Shown here one piece after another: positions 1 through 8,352 of a DNA stretch of 39,694 bases. Within the stretch, counting starts at the first letter, position 1, and every line of letters begins with the position of its first letter. A program made the position numbers and the translations under genes. Location: NCBI GenBank assembly GCA_964606735.1, contig CAZSHI010000022.1, positions 1 through 39,694 on the forward strand, given 5' to 3'. Under the pieces are notes generated by a model, which did no database searches, was not told the DNA's origin, and saw only the letters and a program-made list of their open reading frames with translations. The DNA is from UBA5109 sp964606735. GTDB lineage: Bacteria; Pseudomonadota; Gammaproteobacteria; Pseudomonadales; Pseudohongiellaceae.

Positions 1-3
1 AAA

Positions 4-38
4 ATCTTGTTGAATCAATCCTGATGGTGCAACAAGAT
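4..38. repeat. 9-bp inverted repeat at the window edge
   Basis: ATCTTGTTG at 4-12 is the exact reverse complement of CAACAAGAT at 30-38, with a 17-base loop. It lies in the 241 bases downstream of tRNA-Ser, where I find no gene. A shorter hairpin (CCACTT/AAGTGG, 153-168) is also present there. Neither has a clear T-run on the minus strand, so I do not call either a terminator. The rest of 1-241 shows nothing I can assign. Confidence 0.35.
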
Positions 39-239
39 CCAAATCTCACTGTAGACAGCCTCTGCTGAAACTCTTTTATCCCTGAAAGGGACTACTCAAA
101 AGCCATTTAGAGAAAATTAAGCTTTTCAGAGATAAAACCTATCTGGAATGGTCCACTTTAAAAAGTGGTTATAGAAATTGTCTTTAAGTTTCAGGAGGAT
201 AGGCGAAGAGATTAGGAAATGGCAGAAATCTATTGACTC

Positions 240-331
<92 letters not shown>

Positions 332-344
332 CAATGAGCGCGCA

Positions 345-373
345 ATCATACCACAGATGCCCGCTTTTGGCAG
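345..373 (-). promoter_or_regulatory. Probable tRNA-Ser promoter with extended -10
   Basis: On the minus strand there is a TATGAT -10 box (345-350) preceded by TG and one base, giving an extended -10. A CTGCCA -35-like box lies at 368-373 with a 17-base spacer. The segment downstream of the -10 is GC-rich (GCGCGC), the kind of discriminator known from stringently controlled stable-RNA promoters. This is inferred from sequence only. Confidence 0.5.
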
Positions 374-392
374 AGGCTAAGCGGCCCTTTTT

Positions 393-593
393 TTACTCCT
401 CGGAATCACCATCAGGAGCAGCTTCATCGCCGCCCTGCTTGATTCGGTCATAAATCTCTTCCCTGTGAACTGCCACATCTTTTGGGGCATTGACTCCTAT
501 TCGCACCTGATTCCCTTTTACTCCCAGGACAGTGACGGTAACCTCATCACCAATCATGAGCGTTTCGCCAACACGGCGAGTCAATATCAACAT
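393..593 (-). CDS. csrA: Carbon storage regulator CsrA (RsmA)
   Basis: This 66-residue protein matches CsrA, the dimeric RNA-binding regulator that binds GGA motifs in mRNA leaders and controls translation or stability of transcripts for carbon metabolism, motility and biofilm. It starts MLILTRRVGETLMIGD and keeps the conserved VHREEIYDRI segment containing the RNA-contacting arginine. The C-terminal tail is acidic (about residues 55-66, GDEAAPDGDSEE) and a little longer than the 61 residues of E. coli CsrA. It lies between lysC upstream and tRNA-Ser(GCU) downstream. The ATG follows AGGAATTGAGATAACA; the GGA in that leader could allow autoregulation, but that is inference. Confidence 0.97.
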   Translation of the reverse strand: MLILTRRVGETLMIGDEVTVTVLGVKGNQVRIGVNAPKDVAVHREEIYDRIKQGGDEAAPDGDSEE

Positions 594-612
594 TGTTATC
601 TCAATTCCTAAA

Positions 613-630
613 CTGATCAGTGCTGATCAG
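613..630 (-). other. Paired CTGATCAG palindromes between lysC and csrA
   Basis: The 8-base palindrome CTGATCAG occurs twice (613-620 and 623-630), two bases apart. In RNA the copies can pair with each other, followed on the minus strand by TTTAGG. It sits 20 bases upstream of the csrA start codon, so it could be part of a terminator, a processing site or a protein-binding site. Confidence 0.4.
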
Positions 631-635
631 CCCGA

Positions 636-656
636 CAAACCCGTCAATGGACGGGC
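636..656 (-). terminator. Weak intrinsic terminator or attenuator after lysC
   Basis: Two bases after the lysC stop codon, the minus strand carries CCCGTC, CATT, GACGGG (640-655) followed by TTTGT. The 6-bp GC-rich stem with a short T-rich tail suggests partial termination between lysC and csrA. Confidence 0.5.
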
Positions 657-658
657 AA

Positions 659-1891
659 TTAAGCATCTGTTTCGGTCTCACCCAATTCAAATGCATCATG
701 TAAAGCACGTACCGCAAGTTCCAGATACTTTTCTTCAATAACAATAGAAATTTTGATTTCCGATGTGGTAATCAGCTGTATGTTGATGGATTCATTAGCC
801 AGGGCTTCAAACATACGACTGGCGATACCGGCATGCGAGCGCATACCCACTCCGACCAGTGATACCTTTGCTACTTTGTCATCAACCAGCACCGTCTCAG
901 CATCAATTTCTTTTGCCAGCGCCTCAAGAATGGCAGACGCTTTTGCAGTATCTTTCCTTTGTACGGTAAATGTAATGTCATTGGATTGGTCATTGCCGAT
1001 ATTTTGAACGATGACGTCAACTTCAATACCGGCCTTACTGATCGGACCAAAAACACGGTGAGCCATCCCTGGGACATCAGGAACACCCAAAATACTTAAC
1101 TTGGATTCATCCCTTGTGAAGGCAATACCAGAAATTAAAGGCATTTCCATCATAGTATCTTCCTCTGAACCTATAAACGTGCCGGGACCATCCTCGAAGC
1201 TCGACAAGACCCTCAACGGCACATTGTATTTACTCGCAAATTCGACAGATCGAATCTGCAAAACCTTTGCTCCCAGACTCGCCATTTCAAGCATTTCCTC
1301 GAAGGTAACGCTATTCAGGCGTCTGGCATTTCCCACCACCCGCGGATCGGTCGTATACACACCATCGACATCCGTGAAAATCTGACATTCATCGGCCTTG
1401 AGAGCTGCAGCCATAGCCACTGCGGTAGTATCCGAACCACCCCGACCCAGCGTGGTGATATCACCATTTTCCGTTACACCTTGAAAGCCGGCTATCACCA
1501 CAACTTGGCCATTATCCAAATCTCGGCGTACCTTTGCTTGATCTATATCGACAATGCGGGCTTTGCCATAAACATTGTCGGTTAAAATTCTGACCTGCTG
1601 TCCCGTATAGGAACGTGCCGGGCAACCCAGTTCAAGCAGCGCCATACTCAGCAACGCTATGGTTGTCTGTTCACCGGTGGCAAGCAGCACATCCATTTCC
1701 CGAGATTCAGGTACTTTCTGCAGGGCATGTGCCATCTCAACCAGGTTGTTGGTGACACCGCTCATGGCAGACACCACGACCACCACCTGATGACCGGCCT
1801 TATGGCTTGCCGCCACCTTCTCGGCAACTGCCTGGATACGCTCAATCGAGCCTACCGAGGTACCTCCAAACTTCTGTACAAGTAATGCCAT
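659..1891 (-). CDS. lysC: Aspartate kinase
   Basis: Aspartate kinase phosphorylates L-aspartate with ATP, the first step toward lysine (and diaminopimelate), threonine and methionine. The 410-residue protein has an N-terminal amino-acid-kinase domain starting MALLVQKFGGTSVGS, a glycine-rich segment around TTLGRGGSDTTAVA, and the aspartate-binding region FTDVDGVYTTDPR. Two ACT domains follow (about residues 265-340 and 345-410), consistent with feedback inhibition by lysine and/or threonine. Length and architecture fit the monofunctional single-start class found in pseudomonads. The ATG is preceded by GGAAGTG at good spacing. It follows alaS and precedes csrA on the same strand, an arrangement known from pseudomonads. 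Confidence 0.97.
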   Translation of the reverse strand: MALLVQKFGGTSVGSIERIQAVAEKVAASHKAGHQVVVVVSAMSGVTNNLVEMAHALQKVPESREMDVLLATGEQTTIALLSMALLELGCPARSYTGQQVRILTDNVYGKARIVDIDQAKVRRDLDNGQVVVIAGFQGVTENGDITTLGRGGSDTTAVAMAAALKADECQIFTDVDGVYTTDPRVVGNARRLNSVTFEEMLEMASLGAKVLQIRSVEFASKYNVPLRVLSSFEDGPGTFIGSEEDTMMEMPLISGIAFTRDESKLSILGVPDVPGMAHRVFGPISKAGIEVDVIVQNIGNDQSNDITFTVQRKDTAKASAILEALAKEIDAETVLVDDKVAKVSLVGVGMRSHAGIASRMFEALANESINIQLITTSEIKISIVIEEKYLELAVRALHDAFELGETETDA

Positions 1892-1931
1892 TATGATATC
1901 ACTTCCTTTGGGATATTATCACACGATAAAA

Positions 1932-1953
1932 ATAGAATTAAACGATGTTTAAT
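1932..1953 (-). terminator. AT-rich hairpin with T-run between alaS and lysC
   Basis: ATTAAAC (1937-1943) and GTTTAAT (1947-1953) form a perfect 7-bp stem with a 3-base loop. On the minus strand it is followed by TCTATTTTT. It starts 8 bases after the alaS stop codon and precedes lysC, so it may be a weak terminator or attenuator. Low GC content makes it uncertain. Confidence 0.4.
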
Positions 1954-1960
1954 GAGATGA

Positions 1961-4573
1961 CTACAATAAATCCCGAACAGATTGTTCGGCATTATCAAGC
2001 GCTGCTTTGAGTTTATCTACCTCGGTACCACCAGCCATTGCCATATCTGGTCTGCCGCCACCTTTCCCGCCGACCTGAACGGCGACAGAGTTGACCAGTT
2101 CGCCAGCTTTGACCTTGCCAGTCAAATCCGAAGTGACACCGGCAACCAGGCTGATCTTGCCTTCGTTGACTGTTGCCAGCAGGATAATGCCACTGCCCAG
2201 TTTGTTTTTGAGCTGATCGCAGGTATCTCGTAGGGCCTTACTGTCGACGCCATCGATCTGTGCAACCAGCAGTTTGACACCTTTGATTTCAATTGCCTGG
2301 GCACTCAAATCAGTCCCGGCCGAGCTGGCCAACCTGCCTTTTAGTTGTGTCAGCTGTTTTTCAAGCTCCCGGTTTTGCTTCAGCAACTGTGTGACTTTTT
2401 GCTCCAGTGCCTTGCTATCGGATTTCAATAAAGCTGCCAGACTTTGCAGTTGCTGCTCCTGGGTATTCACCAGACGGAGAGCTTGCAGACCACTGAGAGC
2501 CTCAATGCGCCTGACACCTGCTGCAATACCGGATTCCTGAACAATTTTAAACAGCCCGATATCACCGGTTCGTTGCACATGAGTGCCACCACATAATTCA
2601 ACCGAAAATTCGGCTTCTTTACTACCGCCCATAGCCACAACACGCACCACATCGCCGTACTTTTCACCAAACAGCGCCATGGCGCCTCTGGCCTTTGCTT
2701 CCTCCATCGACATGCTTTGTTTGCTGACCTCGGTATTGGCCAGGATTTGCTGGTTTACCAGCATCTCAACCTGACGCAGTTGCTCTTCACTAAGCGGCTG
2801 ATTATGCGAAAAATCAAAACGCAAATACTGGGCATTGACCAGTGAACCTTTTTGGCTGACATGCTCACCAAGAACCTTTCGCAGGGCAGCATGCATCAGG
2901 TGCGTCGCCGAGTGATTAAGCATGATGGCTTGACGTAATTCAGTATCAATGGATGCCCGCAGCCTGTCGCCAATAGCCAGTGAACCCAGCGTTAAGCTTC
3001 CCTGGTGTAAAAACTGCTCAGCCTGTTTCTGGGTATCCTGAACCCTGAAGCTTGCCTGGGCATTCTGCAGCAGACCGCTATCGCCGACCTGTCCGCCTGA
3101 TTCGGCATAAAAGGGAGTCTGGTCCAGCACAACAACAGCACTGTCACCAGCTTTGATTTTATTCACCGGCTTACCGTCAATATACAATCCCAGCACTTTG
3201 CAGTCTGTCTGGCTCTGAAGCTCATAACCCGTAAACAGCGTACTTTGTGCCTCCGTGAGTTCGAGCTTTTGACCGGACTCAAAGCGGCTGGCGGCGCGTG
3301 CCCGCTCGCGTTGTTCCTGCATGCAGTCTTCAAAGCCCTGCATATCAAGCTGTAAATCTCTTTCACGCGCTATATCAGCAGTCAGGTCAACCGGAAATCC
3401 ATAGGTGTCATAGAGCATGAAAACGGTTTCGCCGGCAATTGTGTCACCATCAAGCTCACTGATGGCTGATTCCAGTAATTGCATGCCATTATCCAGGGTA
3501 CGGGAAAATTGCTCTTCTTCAGCCTTGAGAGCCGCTGCTATTTTCTCCTGATTCTCGCGCAGATCAGGATAGGCATCGCCCATAACTTCAGCCAGAGGAG
3601 CAACCAGCTTATAGAAAAAGTTTTGTTTGGCCCCCAACTGGTGACCGTGTCGGATGGCCCGCCTGATGATGCGGCGCAGCACATAACCACGCCCTTCATT
3701 GGAGGGCAGTACCCCGTCATTGACTAAAAAGGCACAGGAGCGGATGTGGTCGGCGATCACATTCATCGATGCTGATGCACTGTCAGTGCTGCCAGTTACT
3801 TCAGCAACCGCCTTCAACAGGTTCTGGAACAGATCGATCTCATAATTACTGTGTACGCCCTGCATCACCGCAGAAATTCTTTCCAGACCCATACCAGTAT
3901 CAACGGAAGGTTTTGGTAGAGCCTGCAGCGAACCATCAGCATCACGGTTAAACTGCATGAATACCAGATTCCAGATTTCGATATAGCGATCACCATCTTC
4001 ATCCGGTGAACCCGGCGGACCACCAGGCACTTCATCACCATGATCATAAAAAATTTCGCTGCAGGGACCACAGGGGCCGGTATCTCCCATGGCCCAGAAA
4101 TTGTCTTTTTCCCCCATACGTGAAAAGCGGGCCGGATCCACTCCAATCTCATTGAGCCAGATATTTTCAGCTTCCTGATCTTCCTGAAATACCGTCACCC
4201 AGAGTTTTTCCGGCGGCAATTTAAGGTTTACCGTGAGAAACTCCCAGGCAAAGCGTATAGCATCTTCCTTGAAGTAATCACCGAAACTGAAGTTGCCCAG
4301 CATTTCAAAGAAGGTATGGTGCCGTGCCGTATAACCGACATTCTCCAGGTCATTGTGCTTGCCGCCTGCCCTGACACAGCGCTGCGAACTGGCAGCACGA
4401 CGGTAGTCACGTTTATCTTCTCCCAGGAAAACATCCTTGAACTGCACCATGCCGGCATTGGTAAAAAGTAGAGTCGGGTCATTCCCGGGCACCAGCGAGC
4501 TGCTGTCAACCACGGCATGCCCGTGCTCAGCAAAATAGTCCAGAAATGCCTGTCTGATTTCAGCGCTTTTCAT
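1961..4573 (-). CDS. alaS: Alanyl-tRNA synthetase
   Basis: AlaS charges tRNA-Ala with alanine and edits mischarged serine and glycine. The 870-residue length is typical. The N-terminal class II catalytic core is visible, with TNAGMVQFKD near residue 38 and RAGGKHNDLENVG near 70. A central editing domain carries the zinc-site signatures HSATHLMHAAL (about 555-565) and CGGTH (about 660). The C-terminal part contains a coiled-coil-like stretch (about 715-755) and the oligomerisation (DHHA1/C-Ala) region rich in glycine (VGGKGGGRPDMAMAGG). The start MKSAEIRQAF agrees with the family. A consensus TATAAT box lies about 40 bases upstream. In many gammaproteobacteria recA-recX lies upstream; here the upstream neighbour is a divergent TonB-dependent receptor gene. 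Confidence 0.98.
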   Translation of the reverse strand: MKSAEIRQAFLDYFAEHGHAVVDSSSLVPGNDPTLLFTNAGMVQFKDVFLGEDKRDYRRAASSQRCVRAGGKHNDLENVGYTARHHTFFEMLGNFSFGDYFKEDAIRFAWEFLTVNLKLPPEKLWVTVFQEDQEAENIWLNEIGVDPARFSRMGEKDNFWAMGDTGPCGPCSEIFYDHGDEVPGGPPGSPDEDGDRYIEIWNLVFMQFNRDADGSLQALPKPSVDTGMGLERISAVMQGVHSNYEIDLFQNLLKAVAEVTGSTDSASASMNVIADHIRSCAFLVNDGVLPSNEGRGYVLRRIIRRAIRHGHQLGAKQNFFYKLVAPLAEVMGDAYPDLRENQEKIAAALKAEEEQFSRTLDNGMQLLESAISELDGDTIAGETVFMLYDTYGFPVDLTADIARERDLQLDMQGFEDCMQEQRERARAASRFESGQKLELTEAQSTLFTGYELQSQTDCKVLGLYIDGKPVNKIKAGDSAVVVLDQTPFYAESGGQVGDSGLLQNAQASFRVQDTQKQAEQFLHQGSLTLGSLAIGDRLRASIDTELRQAIMLNHSATHLMHAALRKVLGEHVSQKGSLVNAQYLRFDFSHNQPLSEEQLRQVEMLVNQQILANTEVSKQSMSMEEAKARGAMALFGEKYGDVVRVVAMGGSKEAEFSVELCGGTHVQRTGDIGLFKIVQESGIAAGVRRIEALSGLQALRLVNTQEQQLQSLAALLKSDSKALEQKVTQLLKQNRELEKQLTQLKGRLASSAGTDLSAQAIEIKGVKLLVAQIDGVDSKALRDTCDQLKNKLGSGIILLATVNEGKISLVAGVTSDLTGKVKAGELVNSVAVQVGGKGGGRPDMAMAGGTEVDKLKAALDNAEQSVRDLL

Positions 4574-4613
4574 GCCTGTTCGCGTTATAAAGTTCGGTAT
4601 TCAAAGGGCGCGC

Positions 4614-4642
4614 ATTATATACCGTCATCCAGCCGGATAACA
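4614..4642 (-). promoter_or_regulatory. Probable alaS promoter
   Basis: A perfect minus-strand TATAAT (4614-4619) lies about 40 bases upstream of the alaS start and is followed by a GC-rich GCGCGCCC stretch. The -35 hexamer at 17-base spacing (TGTTAT, 4637-4642) is poor, so only the -10 is persuasive. Confidence 0.5.
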
Positions 4643-4666
4643 TCTTCTGCATGCATATAAGGCCAG

Positions 4667-4694
4667 CTTACATTAAGTAAACTTAAGTGCTAAG
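4667..4694. promoter_or_regulatory. Cluster of overlapping palindromes upstream of the receptor gene
   Basis: The stretch contains CTTA-CAT-TAAG (4667-4677), TTAAGT-AA-ACTTAA (4673-4686) and CTTA-AGTGC-TAAG (4682-4694). These are nested, dyad-symmetric repeats of the half-site CTTA/TAAG in the intergenic region between divergent alaS and the TonB-dependent receptor. This looks like an operator for a dimeric or multimeric repressor, but I cannot name the regulator. Confidence 0.4.
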
Positions 4695-4814
4695 TTTTTT
4701 GTATGGTCCGCGCTGTGGAAAGTCTGTTTTTTTTCAATAGGACTCGAAAGCAAGCCTCCGCACAGGGCTTGATACAATAACAGGGATTCAGGGGATACAG
4801 CCAGGGGGAGTAAG

Positions 4815-7202
4815 ATGCACAAATCAGGATCTCGCTATACCGCTCTATTTACCGCTATTGCAGCCATCACGGCAAGCCAGCTCAGTTCAGTCGTTCAGGC
4901 CCAGCAGCTCACTTTGCAGGAAATCGTGGTCACTGCCCAGAAACGTTAAGAAAGCCTGGGTGATGTACCCATCTCCGTCAACGTTATCAATGCTGATACC
5001 ATCGATGCCGGCAATATCAATAAAATTGCCGATATCACTGAATACGTTCCCAACCTGACCATGACTGAAACCGGCGTCAGCACGCAGATGTATATACGTG
5101 GCATCGGCTCCGGTAACAATCAGGGTTTTGAACAGTCTGTCGGCCAGTATGTCGACGGCATTTACTACGGACGTCAGCAGCAGATTCGCGCACCTTTCTT
5201 TGACCTGCAGCGGGTGGAAGTCTTACGCGGCCCGCAAGGCATCCTGTTTGGCAAAAACACTATTGCCGGCGCACTGAACCTGAGCACGGCTGAACCCACT
5301 GATGAACTGGAAGTGGATATCACGACCCTCTACGAGTTTAAAAATGATCTGAGTGAAATTAATGCGGTTTTTTCCGGTCCACTGAGTAACAATCTCAGGG
5401 CCCGGCTGGCCCTGCGCGGCAATTATGAATCCGGTTATATCAATAACAGCAATCTCAACCGCGACGAACCTGATCGCGAGGACAATGCTGCCAGACTGAG
5501 TCTGGACTGGGATCTTAGCCCTGATCTGAACATCGGTCTCAAGCTGGAAAGCAACAGCTTCGATGCCATCGGTCGCCAGATTGAAATCGTTCAGGACAGT
5601 GCTGCACCGGCTGGTCCCTTTACCGGCCTGAATTTTGCTCAAATATCCTCTGGCGTTCTGGGACAACCCGCACTGGACAGCGACCTGGATTACCGTCGTC
5701 AGTCCAATGCAGCAGAATACAGCAATAACCAGCTTGAAAACCTGACGCTGGATATCAACTACGATCTCAATGGCAATACCCTTACTTTCTTGAGCGGTTA
5801 TGTCTCCTATGACTTTAATGAGCGCTGTGATTGTGACTATACCCCCAGCGATGTCTTTGAAGTCGGCCTGAGTGAAGATTACGAGCAGTTCAGCCAGGAA
5901 ATCCGCCTCAGTTCGCCGACCGGTGGAGAGGTCGAATGGGTTGCCGGTGCCTATCTGCAAAGCAGTGAAATGAATTCAACCGAGGCCATTGATATTCCTG
6001 CCACATCGGTACTGGGCTCACTGGCCTTGCTGAATCCGGCATTGGCTCTGATGAGTAACCTGCCTGGCACTGGCGCCCGCCGCCTGAACACCCATGATGC
6101 CGATTTATGGGCACTTTTTGCCCAGGGTTCCTGGTATGCCACGGATAACCTGCGCCTTACTGTGGGGGCCCGCTATACCAGCGAAGACAAGGATGCTTTC
6201 CGACAGATAGATATTCTTGATCTGGCCACTGGCAGCATCACGGCCAACCCGCTGGCGCCAATTACCTACAATGAAATTTTCGCCCTGCACAGTGTTCAGA
6301 CCCTGGGATATACGGCAGTATCAACAGGCATCACCTCACCGGGTCATAGCCTCAACGGTAACCGCTCTGAAAGCCAATTTACACCTCTGATCAATGTGCA
6401 GTGGAATGCCAGTGATGACACCATGTATTACGCAAATTATTCACGCGGCTTCAAGGCTGGCGGCTTTGATGCCCGCGCCAACAATCCCTTCTCTTTTGAA
6501 TTTGAGGATGAGGAAACCGACAGCTTTGAACTCGGTATGAAAAGCCTGCTGGCAGATGGTCGTGCAGAAATAAATGCCGCACTGTTTTTTACTGATTATG
6601 AAGATTTGCAGGTCAGTCAGTTTGACGGAGCCCTCGGCTTCAATGTCGGCAATGCCAATGAAACCCAGGTGCGTGGCATTGAAATTGATGGACGTTTTGC
6701 AATCAGCGAAGCACTGACCTTGTCTTACGCCTATTCCTATCTGGACTTTGAATTCAAAGATTTTCGCAACGGCAACTGTTACAACTATCAGACCCCCAAC
6801 GGTGATGTGGTCAATGGCATCCCACTGTGCAATTTCACCGGGCTGCGCGGTCAGTATACGCCAAGCAGCAACCTCAGCCTGTTCTTTGATTACACACGGT
6901 CACTTGGTAACAACCTCGACTTCTTCAGCAACCTGAACCTGAACTACAGCGGCTCCCAGAACATTCATGACAACCTGGACCCGCAGTATAAAATCGACAG
7001 CCAAACCCGGGTAAATTTACGGCTTGGTGTGAGGAACGACAACTGGCACTTTGCCTTTGTCGGCAAAAATCTCACGGATGAAGATGTACTGACCTATGCC
7101 GGTAACGTACCGATTTCGGCATCAGTCTTTGGCACCAATACCTTCTATGCCTTTGTTGACCGTCCGCGGCAGTATGCCCTGGAAATCGGCTTTCATTATT
7201 AG
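4815..7202 (+). pseudogene. TonB-dependent receptor with one in-frame TAA
   Basis: The frame from ATG 4815 encodes a signal peptide (to about residue 30, VVQAQQ), a TonB-box-like EIVVTAQKR, then TAA at 4947-4949 (codon 45), and continues without further disruption for 750 codons. Downstream is a plug domain (PISVNVIN, YIRGIGSGNNQG, VEVLRGPQGILFGKNTIAGAL) and a 22-strand-type beta-barrel ending in YALEIGFHY, with a terminal aromatic residue as needed for outer-membrane assembly. The family takes up siderophores, vitamin B12 or carbohydrates across the outer membrane using TonB energy; the substrate cannot be told. The normal residue at the stop is usually E or Q (AQKREES or AQKRQES), so one base change explains it. 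The ATG at 5061 lies inside the plug and would lack a signal peptide. It may be a recent pseudogene, a sequencing error or a read-through gene. Confidence 0.85.
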
Positions 7203-7210
7203 GGAAGGGT

Positions 7211-8272
7211 TCAGGAAGGCTTACGTTCTTCCTCGTCAATATGGCTGAGCTTGCCGTCACTGGATAACATGACGGCAATGCTGCGTGTCTGTGGCAGGTG
7301 TGAAAACACAATCATGGTGATGACCAGAAATGGCACGCATAAAAACATGCCCGGAATCCCCCAGATGGCTCCCCACAGGGACAGGTTTAACAAAATAATG
7401 GTTGGGCTGAGATTTAGCGTCGTGCCGGTAAAACGCGGCTCCAAAATATTTCCGATCAGAATCTGAATACTGGTAAGCCCACCGGCAACCAGGAAAAACG
7501 GCCCCAGTGAATCAAACTGCACCAGTGTGATCAGCGCTGGAAAAATTGTCGCAATAATGGAACCAATGGTCGGGATAAAATTGAGCAGAAAAATCAGCAG
7601 GGCCCAGAAGGCGGCAAAATCAACACCCACGATCAGCAAAAAGATATAACTCAGCACACCGGTGGTCAGGCTGGCCGCCAGCTTGATGGTAACGTATTTA
7701 CGCACATCATCACTGATACGCCGTAAGAGCTTCCTCATCCGCTGTTCCCGGACATTATCGCTCATCAATTCGGACAATTTCTTGTCCATGTTTTTCTGTT
7801 CCAGAAACAAAAACAGAAGATAGATCAGTGTCAGACCGCTGTTGGCGACAATACTGGTGAGTGAACTGGCTGACGCGGAAATAAATTGCTGCAGGTTGAT
7901 CTGATCGACCAGTTGTTCAAAGGTGGGGGCTTCCTGAATACCAAAATAGCCCAGCAGGGCCATTATCTTGGCCTCGAAATTGGCCTGATAGGCGGGCCCG
8001 ACTTCCAGCACACCGTCAATATTCATCGAAATCAGTTTGACGGTAGCCCAGAACATGACGACAAAACTGAGCAGGGACAGGCTGAAACACAGTGAAGTCG
8101 GCATTTGTCTGCCTGCGATGGCGAGGCGTCCGTAGGAATTTGCCAGCAGGTTGATAAGAAACCAGAATACCAGCGCTATCACAAATGGCAGGATGACTTC
8201 CTGGCCAGCTATCAGCAGATAAAAGCTCAGAATTACCAGCAGCGCAATCATGCTCAGGTTTATAACTTTCAT
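7211..8272 (-). CDS. AI-2E family transporter (PerM/TqsA-like)
   Basis: This 353-residue inner-membrane protein belongs to the AI-2 exporter superfamily. The N-terminus has paired hydrophobic helices (about residues 5-40) and another near 60-80. A soluble middle region (about 85-150) follows, then the characteristic cluster of C-terminal helices containing FIPTIGSIIATIFPAL and a long LLNLSLWGAIWGIPGMFL segment. Characterised members export autoinducer-2 or act as Na+/H+ antiporters, so the substrate here is open. GGAG lies about 10 bases before ATG 8272. The C-terminus ends 9 bases from the receptor stop, convergently. It lies 80 bases downstream of the SLC13 gene and may share its transcript. 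Confidence 0.9.
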   Translation of the reverse strand: MKVINLSMIALLVILSFYLLIAGQEVILPFVIALVFWFLINLLANSYGRLAIAGRQMPTSLCFSLSLLSFVVMFWATVKLISMNIDGVLEVGPAYQANFEAKIMALLGYFGIQEAPTFEQLVDQINLQQFISASASSLTSIVANSGLTLIYLLFLFLEQKNMDKKLSELMSDNVREQRMRKLLRRISDDVRKYVTIKLAASLTTGVLSYIFLLIVGVDFAAFWALLIFLLNFIPTIGSIIATIFPALITLVQFDSLGPFFLVAGGLTSIQILIGNILEPRFTGTTLNLSPTIILLNLSLWGAIWGIPGMFLCVPFLVITMIVFSHLPQTRSIAVMLSSDGKLSHIDEEERKPS

Positions 8273-8352
8273 ACACCGTACTCCATTGTTATTGGCACTT
8301 CTATTTACTCAGCAGAACTTGCCATAAAGGGGGTAACGAGTAAAGCACAAGC

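Noticed and set aside
361..391. Hairpin CCGCTT/AAGCGG with T-run near csrA
   Set aside because: The T-run follows the stem only on the plus strand, where no gene is transcribed; it also overlaps the -35 region of the tRNA promoter.
5223..5960. 245-codon open frame on the minus strand
   Set aside because: It lies wholly inside the receptor gene, and the translated protein looks like an antisense shadow with no recognisable domain.
5061..7202. Intact receptor gene beginning at ATG 5061
   Set aside because: This start lies inside the plug domain, with no signal peptide. The homologous signal peptide and N-terminal motifs are in frame upstream, so the real gene starts at 4815 and is interrupted by TAA.
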